Source: Pseudorasbora parva
Lineage: Eukaryota; Chordata; Actinopteri; Cypriniformes; Gobionidae
DNA: 64,000 nucleotides
Assembly: GCF_024679245.1 (NCBI RefSeq)
Contig: NC_090191.1
Location: 751,001-815,000, forward strand
Direction: 5' to 3'
Numbering within the stretch: the first letter of the stretch is position 1; each line of letters starts with the position of its first letter. The position numbers and the translations under genes are program-made. This document shows, piece by piece, positions 22,280 through 33,682 of this stretch. A model generated the notes under the pieces. That model did not search any database, was not told where the DNA came from, and worked only from the letters and a program-made list of their open reading frames with translations.

Positions 22280-23110
22280 CCACTCATTTCTGTGCCTCCG
22301 CAGTCTGGGGTGAGATGTTGCGGTTCAGTGCCTCGATCTGTGTCACCGAATCTTGGAGCAGTTCTAATCCATCACAGTCTGTCTGTGGTGAGCTCTGTGG
22401 GCACAGCTCTAATGGGAGTGTGTTCGTGAGCAATTGTTGTTGTGGCGGCGTGGTCTTATCATTGTCCTTATGGCATGTGTAAACCACATGTCCATTCAGC
22501 TGCTGAAATGAAGTCCTGTGGTCATCCATACTCTGTCCAGGTGTGTGTGCGCCATCCAGGTTGAGTAGATTGGCACACACAGCTGAAGAATGATGACGGG
22601 AGAGATAAATATTGTCATTTAACACTCATGCATCAAGTTTGTTTGGATGGAGGCCATTTGATGTAAAGAGCTGTCTCTGACTCCAGAAGAGATTAAAGTT
22701 GTCGATGATGTTCACTCCATTCATGATGCAGGTTTTTTGCAGCCATGTATTAAGCCCAAGCAACCGTTAGAACCTATTTGTTCCTCTTACTGGCAGTGGT
22801 CCACTGATGAACGGCTGAACTTTCAGTTTCCTAAATGATTCAAAAAGTTCATTGAAATCCTTCGTAATGAGTTCTGACTACTCTCTCTGAATATAGTTCT
22901 TCCCCACATGTATGATTAGTCGATTTGCAGTCTTAGGTTTCATCAGAATGTTCTATATTTCCCTGTTTACATCAGAAACTGTTGCTTGTGGAAGGCAGCA
23001 TGTAGTTGTATCTAATGTTTCTGACCGTGGAGTCACCCACTATCAGAGTCCTGGGCTCGGCTGTGCTCTGAGCTGAGGGCCGCTGTCTCGACCTTGAGCA
23101 CCTGTTAGCA
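22280..23110 (-). pseudogene. LINE ORF1 remnant with SGNH-hydrolase (esterase) domain
   Basis: Read on the minus strand, the blocks of an SGNH/GDSL hydrolase appear in order. First comes RTLIVGDSTVRNI (near 23050), carrying the GDS nucleophile block. Next is RLIIHVGKNY (near 22915), corresponding to the HxGxND block. Then follow PFISGPLPVRG and finally FTSNGLHPN (near 22680), the D-x-x-H block with Asp replaced. Several stops and a frame change break it. Esterase-type ORF1 proteins of this kind are known in CR1/L2-clade LINEs. The downstream frame 22625-22284 continues the protein without a recognised motif. Confidence 0.72.
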
Positions 23111-23787
23111 TCAGTGGTAGCTGCAGGCTGATTCAATCAGTGTTTGATCCCCTTAATCAGATTTTAGGATTCCTCACCGACATTCATTAATACTTCAAAT
23201 CTGTTTTAAGGTGTATAGGTGGTGGTAGGAAATTTGTGTATGCAATCCTTGTGTCTGGGGTCTCGAGTGCCTTTAGGTCTTGCCCCCTGTTTGTGCTTTG
23301 ATTAGTGCTGATCAGTTACTCATTTCTCTACCTGTTTAGTAGCACTAAATGTATGGGACTCACCAGCTTTGATGAAGCTCTGCTGTGTGATTCATCTGGA
23401 TTGGTGGTTCCGCAAATACCTTTGTTTCAAGAACTGCAATCTGTTATAAAAGTCTGTGGCAGTTTGTGCAGCAAGAAGATTCTTGAACAAGAAGAGTAAT
23501 TTTCTTATCCTTTTGAAAGCAGGCAGCTGTGTTTTCCCTTCCGGAATGTAAGCTGATGGCAGTGATCGTGGATCGGATGAACTCCAGTCACCAGAGTTTC
23601 TAGTTTTATCATAGAAGTCAAGCTTTGTTGTTTGAGCACTGTGTTGATTTGCTGAAGTTGAAATTAGGAGATAAAATAAAGAAGCAACAGAGCAAAGTGC
23701 GGAGCAGTAAGCAAGAGCGTCCGAACAGTAGCTAAGCAGGAAGTAGAAAAGTCACATAGCTACAGTCTTTGCATAGATCTCTGAAAG
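23111..23787. other. No gene seen
   Basis: Part of intron 2 of the SNTX-like gene. No recognised domain or repeat structure. Confidence 0.45.
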
Positions 23788-24114
23788 ATGATTCTTCACA
23801 TTGACTATGAAGAAAATTGGCAGTGCAAATATGCAAAGGAGGTACTGCAAGTCCATTTTGGAGCGCCTCATAGGCAGACAACACTGCACAATGCTGTTTT
23901 GCACACCACAGATAACACACTGACATTCTGTGCCTTGTCACCCTCAACAAAACATGATCCTGCTGCCATTTGGGCTCAGCTTGAACCAGTTCTTCAGTTC
24001 CTGGAGGTGAACCACCCAAGGGTTCAAAAACTCTTTTCGAGGATATCACTGAGGAACTTCTTGGAAAATGGTGTAGTCACATATGGAAATGATCCATATC
24101 CTGGAAAAGTATGA
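23788..24114 (+). pseudogene. Fragment of an uncharacterised conserved protein
   Basis: A 108-residue open frame containing IDYEENWQCKYAKE, VHFGAPHRQTTLH and LSPSTKHDPAAIWAQL. I recall this block arrangement (a D-x-E-N-Y/W segment, a VHFG-S/P-H segment and an SP-x-x-x-HDP segment) from large uncharacterised proteins present in many fish and invertebrates, probably transposon-related. No function is known to me. The frame has no visible start context and is cut off close to the Tc1 remnant, so it looks like a relic; a real exon is possible. Confidence 0.45.
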
Positions 24115-24139
24115 GCATGTACAGCACTCAATACTTAGT

Positions 24140-26330
24140 TAGACTTCGTTTGCCTGAATTACTGCAGCAATGCTGGGTGACATGGAGTCGATCAGTCTGT
24201 GGATCTGCTCAGGTGTTATTAGAGCCCAGGTTGCTCTGATATTGGCCTTCAGCTCTTCTGCATTGTTGGGTCTGGCATATTGCATCTTCACAATACCCCA
24301 TAGAGTTAGCCAAGAGTCATAATAACTCAAAGTAGTATAGGAACAGAGTAAAACAAGAGGAAATATAGGGGTAAGGGGGTATAGGGGTAAGTGAAAAAAA
24401 ATTATGAGATTTTAATGTTGAGGCCCTGAAAATAACCTAAATATAAAACTGAATGTCTGATCATGTTTTGATTCAAATGTGAGATTATTGAGATTATCTC
24501 AATAATGTAGCTTCTGTAAGCTTTTATGTAAAAAAAGACCAGGTGTCCTTTCAAAAAAGTCATTTATATCATAATATTCGTAAATGTCAAGAGTAGATTT
24601 TTATTCAAATACATTAGCAATAAACTGCAATAAACTGCTAATTATAATGGATATACCGTTCCTGAAAACTAAAGCAACTATTTACAGAATGTACTAACTC
24701 TAGAAAACTCATTTAGCTGATAAAAAAAAGTCTGTCATGGAGTCTGCACGCTGCATTGCGATTTGTGTGTAAACTGACAGGCGCATGCCGTTTGTGAATA
24801 TGAATGAAGACGTAACCAAGGGTAGTTTCTGTTTACAAAAAATGTGTGCAAGATGATGCCTTTTGATTGGTTATTACGTCCATCCATCAAAAATTTGCTG
24901 TCAAGGCATTGGCTAGACATTGACTAACTTTATCCAACGAAAACCATGGGCACTTTGACTGACAGCTTTCGGAGCCAGTAAATTGCTTCCTGCCTATGAC
25001 GACTTCTAAATAAGGATTTTTTGTTTTTTTCCTTATTTTTTCATTGTTTTGGATTAAAAAATGGGATGCATTTTGAAGAGTGGACTCTTACTTGGACATA
25101 TATGGCATTGTTTCGTGGATTTGTCTGATCTGAACGTCAGGAGATGAAAGATGAATACCGCGTTTATCATGCTAATGTTTAAATAGCTATTGTGTCAGCA
25201 TTTCATTTAACCCTTTCCTCTCTGGTGTATTTATTGCAAAAACAAGTTCAGAACATGAATCTTCAGTGTTTTAGCTTTATGATGCTGAATAGTGTGTGAT
25301 AGTTGATTGAATAGTTTGTATAAACCAAAAGTAACTAAAAGTAGCTAAAACCCACAAACCGGTGCATAGGTAAAGGGTTAAACCAGGTACTGGTTGCTTT
25401 GGCACTGTGTGCAGGTTCCAAGTCCTGTTGGAAAATTAAATCTGCATCTCCATAAAGTTGGTCAGCAGCAGGAAGTATTAAGTGACTTCCTGGTATATGG
25501 CTACGTTGACCTTGGACCTCAGAAAACACAATGGACCAACACCAGCCGATGACATTGCACCCCAAACCATCACTGACTGTGGAAACTTTAAACTGGACCT
25601 CCAGCAACTTGGATTGTGTGCTTCTCCTCTCTTCCTCCAGACTCTGGGACACCGATTTGCAAAGGATTTAATTTCATCAGAGAACATAACTTTGGACCAC
25701 TCAGCAGCATTCCAGTCCTTTTTGTATTTAGCCCACACGAGACGCTTCTGATGCTGTCTGTTGTTCAAGAGTGGCTTGACAGAAGGAATGCGAAGCTGAA
25801 ACCCATGTCTTGCATACGTCTGTGTGTAGTGGTTCTTGAAGCACTGACTCCAGCTGCAGTCCACTCTTTGTGAATCTTTCCCACATTTTTGAATGGGTTT
25901 TGTTTCACAATCCTCTCCAGGGTGTGGTTATTCCTATTGCTTGTACACTTTTTTCCACCCCATCTTTTCCTTCCCTTCGCCTCTTTATTAATGTGCTTGG
26001 ACACAGAGCTCTGTGAACAGCCAGCCTCTTTTCAATGACCTTTTGTGTCTTGCCCTCCTTGTGCAAGGTGTCAATGGTCATCTTTTGGACAACTGTCAAG
26101 TCAGCAGTCTTCCCCATGATCATGTAGCCGACAGAACTAGACTGAGAGACCATTAAAGGCCTGCAGGTGTTTTGAGTTAATTAGCTGATTAGAGTGTGGC
26201 ACCAGGTGTCTTCAATATTGAACCTTTTTACAATATTCAAATGTTCTGAGATACTGAATTTGGGATTTTCCTTAGTTGTAAGTTATAATCATCAAAATTA
26301 AAAGAAATAAAGGTTTGAAATATTTAAGTC
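24140..26330 (-). mobile_element. Second Tc1 element, decayed and split by about 1.07 kb of foreign sequence
   Basis: The C-terminal transposase part lies at 24300-24145 (YDSWLTLWGIVKMQYARPNN then TPEQIHRLIDSMSPS). The remainder lies at 26120-25380. The sequence in between (about 24303-25378) has no similarity to Tc1. The N-terminal helix-turn-helix (MGKTADLTVVQKMTIDTLHK), a middle portion with VMFSDE containing the first catalytic Asp, and FQQDLEPAHSA with the second are spread over three frames. The Glu-containing DLNPIENLW region is lost. Terminal-repeat-like sequence follows to about 26330. Confidence 0.8.
24303..25378. other. Unidentified insertion inside the Tc1 remnant
   Basis: About 1.07 kb of A/T-rich sequence without a coding frame. 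Terminal inverted repeats and a target duplication were not evident. About 90 bp of transposase sequence is missing at the junction. Confidence 0.4.
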
Positions 26331-26399
26331 TGTGTGTACTGAATGCATATTATATAAACGTTTCACTTTTTGAATGGAATTAGTTAGATAAATCAATTT

Positions 26400-26510
26400 T
26401 TGATGATATTGTAATCCTATATTGTTGAATTAGCCATGAATGGTCAACAATTGGTTATGAAAAGTGCGTTATAAATAAAATCTATTATTATTATTATTAT
26501 TATTATTATT
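26400..26510 (+). mobile_element. L2-type 3' tail with (ATT)n
   Basis: GAAAAGTGCGTTATAAATAA followed by a run of about nine ATT units resembles the AAAGCGCTGTATAAATAAA plus microsatellite ending of the L2 LINEs in this window. Only the tail is recognisable, so it could be a LINE or SINE 3' end. Confidence 0.5.
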
Positions 26511-26865
26511 CATGAATTCCTTTGATTCCATGGCAACACGTTCTCTCGTAAATAAAATGGGTATAGTAATAAATGTGTCAAAGTCAAATTAACTGTTTAT
26601 GGATGATATTTTAGTGGAACAACGCAAGAGGGAGCTCGCTAAACAGCTCAGGAAGACTGAGAAGAAAGAGAAAATAACTTTTAAAGCCACAAGAAAAGAA
26701 AACTTCTCCCGGTAGAGATTTGACCTGGAGAGGAAAACAAATGCTCACTCTCATTCGATAGATGGAGAGATCAAATAGACGTGTGATAATTGCCATTAAA
26801 AATCTTATGTTGGAAAGTGAATTTGAATTCTCAAATATATATATATAATGATAAAGATTAATGCA
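26511..26865. other. Intronic stretch without a gene
   Basis: Part of intron 2 of the SNTX-like gene. Nothing recognised apart from a short AT run near 26838. Confidence 0.45.
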
Positions 26866-26894
26866 TTAATATACATTTTTCATATGACACTTAC

Positions 26895-28604
26895 CTGAAG
26901 AGGGTATGGGGCCGATAGCGTCACTGGCTTCACTCACTCCCACTTTACCCACTATCCTGTAGCGGATCAAGTGCTGCTTTCCAGACTTCAATCCAGTCAG
27001 AGTAAAGTCTTCATAAGGTGTGTTTATGGCATGCCACTGTTCCTCTGTCAGCTGCCGGTACTCCACTCTGTACTGCACAGTTTCTCCAGTTGGGGACTTC
27101 TGCAGTTTCAGGGACACACTGCGCTCCAGAATATCCTTCACTTCTGGCGGGGGAGGCTTCGACACGGGCTGGAACTGAGTGTCTGTCAGCTTCCCTTTTT
27201 CATACAGACGGATGGAGGAGCCTCGAATGGATGGATCGGAGATGGCAGACATGATGAATCTGTATCTCTTTTCCTCTTTATTAGCCTCTGAAAAACTTCT
27301 GAAAAGAGATAAGTTCTCTCTCATCTTAAAGATGGCATTAGTATCGTTGAACCACTCTTCTGATGCTTGAAACGTGATAGGAAGTGGTTTCTTTACCCCA
27401 TCTAGCTCTTTAAACTCTTCAGATTCCAGAAACTCCTTCAGGGTTGAAAGATACGGGTCTTCATACTTCAGAGATGTGAAGGTCAAGCACACCACAACAT
27501 CAACATTAGGGTCAAAGAGGATGATGTTGAGACTGTTTGAGTCTTCAGTTTTTATTCCATCCAGCATCTTGGTGTGAAAACCTAAGAAGTTAAGTTCAGC
27601 CTGTGCATCATCCAACCACTGGTTAAGCCTGTCAGCTGTAAAAGGGGAGCTGTAGTGGATCTTCAGGACATCTTCCAGTGACTTCTCCTCCATCCCTCTT
27701 CCTCGTATAGCAGGCAAGACTCTGGCCACTGCTTTCGTGAGCACTGTTTGGTAAATACTAAATGAGCTCTGAAATAAGCGCAGCCTCTTTTTGATGTCTC
27801 TGAAAACATTTACCAGTGTTTTTCTGGAGAGGTCGTTGCATGTCCTCTCTACTTCTCCCAGCTCCTCCATTATATCTTCTGTGTAGGAAACAAGTCTTGT
27901 GCTGATTTCTCTCTCTAACTGAGCAGCTTTTGAATCCAGTAGAGAAAGAGGATAGAGCCAGACTTTGATTGGAACTGCATTCTGTGGATTCTCCTTCAGG
28001 TGACTGGGGAGCTTCTTGTACACGTCTAGGGCCTCTGTGTAAGTGGTGGGGGTCTGATCAAGACGAAAGTCACCATGAAATGTGCAAGCAATGCTATCAG
28101 CTGTTTGCTTATCACCATCTGTCATTTCTACAGCTCCTTCTCCCTCAATAGAAAATTGAGGAATCTTCTTTACCATGATATTCAGTTGTCCCTCAATCTC
28201 CTGCTTGTTTTCCTCTTCTGAAACTGTCCGATCAAACACCATGAAGGCCTGAGCTCCGTAGAGTACAGCCGTGACCACATGAGTTGCAGTATTCTGGTCA
28301 AACACCTGAGGGTAGGTGATGTCTCCCAGCTGAGTCATAGAAAGCTGTTCAAATCTTGAAGTTTCACTGTAATACATTGTTACTCTGGACTGTTGGTTTG
28401 AGGATTTGGTGTCACGCAGAAACTTGGCAGATCCTCCCACCTCCACCAGCCCTCCTAAGAAGCTGGCCTTCAGGGAAGCACTCACATTCAGGAGACTGGC
28501 CTTACTAGACAGAGAGTCGGAGCTACTGAACTTCACATCTGTCATGAGCTTTGGATGGGTGTCCAAATCTTTACTCAGTGACTCCTTATCCCACAGAGTA
28601 ACAC
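26895..28604 (-). CDS. SNTX-like gene, exon 2: MACPF-like, FAT, thioredoxin-like and FN3-like regions
   Basis: The main exon of a stonustoxin/neoverrucotoxin-like gene; with exons 1 and 3 it predicts 773 residues. It runs from an acceptor (TCTCATTTCAG) at 28604 to a GTAAGT donor after 26895, open throughout, entering and leaving in phase 1. By family structure, the N-terminal third is a MACPF/CDC-like pore-forming fold, followed by a helical FAT-like domain and a thioredoxin-like domain. Before the donor there is a proline-rich linker and about 90 residues readable as fibronectin type III. SNTX relatives occur widely in non-venomous fishes, where their role is unclear but probably immune or defensive. 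No signal peptide or membrane segment is seen, as in characterised family members. The first Met inside the exon is not the gene start. Confidence 0.92.
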
Positions 28605-28697
28605 CTGAAATGAGAAATGACTCTATCAGTTACATATGAGGATGCTGTACTGTTGAAGAAACATGCCAATGTTTTTTTAGTAGGTAAAGTACAGCAC

Positions 28698-28788
28698 CTG
28701 GAATGAAGGCATCCTTGCGGCAGTCATACAGCATACCAGGAAACAGAGGCCTTCCTAGAGCTGCCACTTCAATGGGCTGTGATGCCAT
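28698..28788 (-). CDS. SNTX-like gene, exon 1 with start codon
   Basis: 91 coding bases, 30 codons plus one base, from the ATG at 28788-28786. The start has a good context (GCCATGG). The short peptide has the family's EVAALGRP-type opening with a following MLYDC block. The donor after 28698 reads CCAG/GTGCTG, and the split Gly codon is completed by the first two bases of exon 2. The bases just before the ATG read TTTGCTGCAG/CC on the minus strand, an acceptor-like sequence, so an upstream noncoding exon is likely. Confidence 0.88.
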
Positions 28789-28832
28789 GGCTGCAGCAAA
28801 TAACAGTGAACAATGGGGATATTTACACATTT

Positions 28833-29570
28833 GGGGGCGTATTACAGAAAGATCTTAACTTTAGATTCCTATCTTATCTTTTTGGTAACCATGGCAATTT
28901 CAGTTAGGAATGAATTTGGGACACAGGCTATTACAGAATGACATTTCTTAAATGCATAATCCTATCTTAACTATGGATAGCAAACGGTTATTACAGAAGC
29001 ATCCTAACTCAAAAAAAAAAAAAAAATCCTAAAAGCTGTCTTAAATTTAGGACAACCCCACTGGTAGTCTAACTTCAAACCTTTTAGAAATCCAGCGGTA
29101 AAAATCACGGTACAAAAATCCTTTTTCAAGATAGTGTTACATTTATTAATTATATAATATGAAGAGCAGTGACGTTTTGATGGTGGAGTTACTTTTGGAA
29201 GACCCTGCTAGCGCTCTGATGATAAAATGCTTGTAAATATTATACAGACTCCCACGACACATGATTTTGCAGTTAGTTGATAAACTGCGACCAACATTAC
29301 CGAGCCCAACGAGCCGTCACTGAGCATCAGCCTATCAGTGTAATCTTCTTGCTTATCAAAATATACATTTCTTCCGCACTGGAATTAAAAGCACGCCGTT
29401 GTTTCTCCTTTTTGATTTTAGGTTTATCTCAGAAGCAGTTTGCTAGTTGTTGGTTGCTTGGTAACAGACCTGAGAGTCGACCTAACCAAACTCGATTGAG
29501 CTGTTTAAGATTTTCTAACCACAGATAAGATTTTGTAAGATAGGATAAGAATCCTAAAGCAAGTTAAGAT
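28833..29570. mobile_element. Probable decayed DNA transposon
   Basis: GGGGGCGTATTACAGAAAGA starts a region in which TTACAGAA recurs (28840, 28931, 28991) and TCCTATCTTAACT-like words repeat. The right part has GATAAGATTTTGTAAGATAG. This resembles fish non-autonomous elements with repetitive subterminal regions, but exact ends and a target duplication were not found. Confidence 0.4.
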
Positions 29571-30235
29571 TTATAATTATTTAAATAATTTATATTCCTT
29601 GCCTGTGGTGAAATATCCATCTGATTAGTTTGAAGATATTTATTTGTTCCTAATGCATTTTGAGTCTTCCTGCAATACTGTTGAAAGCTAAACAGCTTAT
29701 AATCTGTTGGTGGCTATTCACAATGTCATAACAATTAATGTTTAACAACGCTAAAGCAAGAATCAAACAGATCACTTATCTCCCCCTCATGCATGAGATC
29801 AATGAACTGTGCCTTCTATTGGCGGAAATGGGATTTTAAAAATGAAGGCATTTACTCTTACTGGGTTTTGTCGACTTCCTGTGCTCGTGCTCCAACAAGA
29901 CGTACTGGCGATTGTGGAAGTGGATGAAGACTCGGAGGGACGGCAGACTTCAATCAAACGGTATCGTGAGTGTAGCAATGGGTAATAGTTCAGATGGTGA
30001 TGAAGATGGGTGGCCTTCAGATATGGAGGTTAGCCAAACTAAAAAGGCAAGGAAAAAATTGTGATCTGAAGTGTGTAGTGGAGGAGAAAATACTCCAAGA
30101 CAAACAGCCAAAAAGATTATTGCTAAACCTAGTGGGAGCAGTAGGTATGATGATGATTAGCTGGAAGAGGAAAATTATTACAGCCTGTAATGATAAAGGC
30201 CACTTTCATCCAGTTTAGGTAATAAAAGCTGTGAT
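29571..30235. other. No gene seen
   Basis: Short frames without motifs. No clear repeat or element boundary. Confidence 0.45.
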
Positions 30236-30497
30236 GGTGGGTGTGGTTGAAAAGGAATGAGGACTCAATTGCAGGAAGAATCAGGTTTTATTAAATAAAA
30301 AAACACAAACAAAAACAACCCACGAGGGGAACAACTAGAACATACCAAATATATGAAACAAGGAACATGAATCATGGACGGGAACAAAGACAGGGAGCAG
30401 AAGACAACGATCCAGCACAGGACAGCAAACACAAGCTGACTATAAAGGGAACAAACCAGGCAGGTGATGAGGGAGAACAGGTGGAGTAAATTAATCA
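30236..30497 (-). mobile_element. Possible solo LTR fragment
   Basis: Plus-strand GAGGACTCAATTGCAGGAAG followed by TTTTATT and, further on, CAGGCAGGTGATGAGGG follows the same layout as the chromovirus LTR (GGATTCAATTGCAAG, TTTATT, then CAGGTGATCAGCC). The similarity is partial, and no TG/CA ends or target duplication could be fixed. Confidence 0.35.
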
Positions 30498-30580
30498 ATG
30501 ATCAAGGCAAGGCAAGTTTATTTATATAGCACATTTCACACACAATAGCAATTCAAAGTGCTTTACATAGAAATTAACTA
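30498..30580 (-). mobile_element. LINE/SINE 3' tail
   Basis: AAGGCAAGTTTATTTATATA, then GCACATTTCACACACAATAGC and AAAGTGCTTTACATAGAA, is the inverse of a non-LTR 3' tail of the L2-like type. The 5' part is absent. Confidence 0.5.
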
Positions 30581-30772
30581 AAATAAATAATTGTATTTAT
30601 TAATTTTTATTTTATAAAGACAAAAGTACTGTTCAGTTTTTACTTCAGCGTATAAATCAGTTCTATAAAAATAGAAAGAGCATTAATACATCTTATAAGG
30701 CCAAGGTCAAACAACCATCCGTGAGAGAATCTGCTGGAAGGGTAAGCATGAATTCATTCAAAGGGTTATTGA

Positions 30773-32730
30773 TTGATTATTGATTTTGTATTATTCATTA
30801 AAGGGTGGAAGGTCATACACCTAGATCACTGGTATAGGTTAAACCTGAAAAAACTTGAATTAGAAAAAAAAAAGATTGATTTTCTAGGATTTGAGGTTTC
30901 AGGAACTGAAAGGGTCATTGCAAAATCAACTCAAGAGAAACTCACAGAGTTAAAGAAAACCCAAATCACAAGCTTAAAACAGTTGCAAAGCCTATTAGGA
31001 AGATTACATTTAGTATGAGATTTGATTCTAGGATATAGTGCTTAAGCTAAAATATTGTACAAAGCTATGGCTGGTGATAGCTTTAAATGGGATGAAAACC
31101 TAGAAAAAAATCAAATGTGACATTCTAGATATGGCCTTAAGCTCAGGGCGAATTATCCGAAGAAATCCTGATAAAAACCTTGTAGTCAAAGTTGATAACA
31201 CGTCTGAGGAAATGGAAGTTATATTATATAAGAATGGTAATTCAAAATCACTAGTAGTGTTCGTTTCGCATGAAAAACCAACAAACCAGAAAACGCAGGA
31301 AAATGTGTCATCAGTAGATATCTTAGCCAGTATAGCAACAAATCTGCTTACAATTAAATCATTGGCTGCGGAAAAAATGATAATAGTAGTAGCTAAAGGT
31401 GAAGGCATTGATTTATTGGCAAGCCAAAAACCTAGTAAATGAACAAAAGATGTTCATGTTTTTACTTGGGCGAAATGGAAGAAATTGATATTTGATAAAA
31501 AAAATAGAATTTAGAAATGAAAAAACTCCTAAAAAACAGAAGCAGAGCATCATAAACCCAAAGCAAATGTGTTACTTTACTGATGGAAGTTCAGACAAAG
31601 GACAGGTTTGGTGGGGTTTTTCGTGTAGCTAAATGGTAAGAGTATCCATGGAGAGAAAGGTAGGCTAGAAGATGATAAGAAGCTGAGGTGACCGCGGTGG
31701 ATAGGGCAATTACACATATGAAAAATAACAATCATAAAGATTGTATATTAGTGACTGATAGTAAATATGTGTATTTAGGCATTGTAGAGAACCTTAATGA
31801 AATATGGAAATAATTTCCATAATGTAAAAGGAAAACCTTTAGCACATAAATAATCATGGAAAAACATTAAAGAAAATTATAAAATTGCTAAACTAAGAGT
31901 GTTACATCAGTCAAGCCACACTGTTCAAAAAACAGAGGGAACAAAGAAATCAACGAACACATTCTTATACGTGCGGTGACTAAGGAAAGCCTTAGAACCT
32001 AAACGTTGTTAAAAGATTTGGATGATAAGCTAAACCATCCTTCGACAACATATCTTGCGAAATATTGTCCCCAGAAGGGCTTGCATGTTCAGATTCTGAA
32101 AACAAACTATCAGAAGAGTAAACTTAACTGTCCTGATTGTAGGAAATGTCCAGTGTTTATCATGATTTTGGGAAAATCAAAACTGATAAAGAAAACGTGG
32201 AAGTAAGTCTTGTTCAAAAACAAAGAAAAAATGTTTATTTCTTAGTAATAGTGGACAATTGTTCAAACATTGTACAAATATACCCATGCCCACACGCTAC
32301 AAGCACGGTAGTGGTGAATAGCTTAAAGGAATGGATAAAGTACAGAGGTCCTCCAGAGCAGATCCGTGGGGATAATGCACACAATTTAACAGGCCTAGAG
32401 GTGGAAAACTTTTGTAAAGAACAGGGCATCACCTTAGTTAAGGCAGTCAAGTACCAACCAAGTTCAAACCGAATAGCTGAGAATTGTGTAAAAAGATGAA
32501 AAAATCGGTTTATCAAGTTTGAGTGATTGGGACCTACTAATTCCAGAATGCATCCATTTTCTGAATTATAGGGTTTCAAAGCCTAACCTAACTACTGAAC
32601 CAATCAACACAAGCAAAAATCTGTTTAAGATAGGCCAAAATGTTTATATCTTATTAAAACAAAAACAGGAATGTTTTCGGGGGAAATCGGGCACTGAAGA
32701 GAAGGTGGTCGAATTCAAATACTACCGTTA
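30773..32730 (+). pseudogene. Decayed retrovirus-type pol: RT thumb, tether, RNase H, integrase
   Basis: Fragments follow one another in retroviral order across several frames. RT end: IDFLGFEVSGTE and LKQLQSLLGRLH (30870-31015). A connection/tether-like stretch follows (31131-31440). RNase H shows CYFTDGSSDKGQVWWGF near 31570 and LVTDSKYVYLGIVE near 31750. Integrase has a zinc-finger remnant (LNHPSTTYLAKYC then CPDCRKC, 32030-32155) and core pieces with VDNCSNIV, IRGDNAHN and NRIAENCVKR (32240-32500). The FTDGS and TDSKY forms of RNase H and the tether are characteristic of vertebrate retroviruses rather than Ty3 elements. Multiple stops and shifts show an old, inactive endogenous copy. Gag, LTRs and env were not identified. 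Confidence 0.75.
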
Positions 32731-32813
32731 GACTTGAGGCAAACGGAATTTGGTCAATCAGAAATCTTGTGGGAAGCAAAGATTAACATTCATTTATTAA
32801 TTTATTATATAGG

Positions 32814-33020
32814 GTGAAAATGAGCAAACACAAAGTGACCTTCCAGGAGGACTTTAAGTGTCCAGGAGAGGGTGCTGTTGTAGTTTGTAAAGATTTTAGT
32901 GATTCTTTTCTGGTTAAGACGTGTCAGAAGGAGTGCAGAGAAGGTACTTCCACTATACATGGAAAGCCAACTGATTGTGTGATCTGTGGCAGACATGATG
33001 TTTGCAAACTCCTGTGGGAG
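32814..33020 (+). other. Unrecognised cysteine-rich reading frame
   Basis: The first 69 or so residues of the frame that starts at 32814 contain several Cys (FKCPGEG, VVCKDF, CQKECREG, DCVICGRHDVCKLLW). It directly follows the retroviral integrase remnant, so it could be a downstream relic of that element. I do not recognise the family. The rest of the frame runs into unrelated transposon-like DNA. Confidence 0.3.
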
Positions 33021-33119
33021 GGACCCAGAGAGGTCAGACTAAGTCAAGCTTGGCTGAGAGCTCAGTTGACTATGGTGCCTAAATGGTTCTGTACTGAACG
33101 GACCGTCGGCCCATGTGCG

Positions 33120-33420
33120 TTGGGAGCAGAGCCGAACAGCCCAATACGCTCTCTACGCAAGCTGCGTAGGGCCCCGCAATTTACTCAAGGCCCCGCCTCC
33201 CCCTCGTGTCAAAGCGCGTCAATCAATGTTGTAAACACTGATGATAAAATTAAGCTGAATTATCCTTCTGGCCATGAAAAGAGGGAAAAAACACAACGAG
33301 AGTGAATTGCAGGAACAGCAATCAGGTAAACTTGTGTTCTCTCCTCTCCAAGTTTGATGTCAGCAAATAACAGTAAAGTTAAGTTGATGAGCATCTCTCT
33401 TCTGTTCTCTTGCTAAGCTG
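33120..33420 (+). mobile_element. hAT (ZMYM-type) transposase start remnant
   Basis: Around 33245-33330 the plus strand encodes LNYPSGHEKREK in one frame and MKRGKKHNESELQEQQSGK in another. Both are reminiscent of the Lys/Arg-rich N-termini of hAT-type transposases next to ZMYM-like domains. The GC-rich stretch at 33130-33200 may be a terminus. This is recognition from memory only. Confidence 0.35.
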
Positions 33421-33601
33421 GACAGGCAGGCTAAGCATCTCTTGGTCTGTCTAGCTAGCTAATGCCAGCCGCTCTCAGGACTGTGTTCTGTTTTTTTGTG
33501 CCTCAGAAATGAAAGCTCTAGCATAAGTTCTGCTGGGAAGACTCAATTACTACGTCACTTAATGCCTTCACTCTAATCCAATGATATTCTCATGCTCACG
33601 G

Positions 33602-33608
33602 TATAAAG
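33602..33608 (+). promoter_or_regulatory. TATA box of the Ngaro element
   Basis: TATAAAG about 80 bases before the gag ATG, with no upstream ATG in between other than the one within CATGTTTGAG at 33625. Position and sequence fit an RNA polymerase II promoter. Confidence 0.6.
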
Positions 33609-33682
33609 GCTCTGTACTTACACATGTTTGAGTTCGCAGATACTGAAGTGACGATTACGTCTTGCTCACCTGCTAAACCGCC

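Noticed and set aside
30236..30497. Complete solo LTR
   Set aside because: Layout resembles the chromovirus LTR, but TG/CA ends and a 5-bp duplication could not be located; kept only as a low-confidence fragment.
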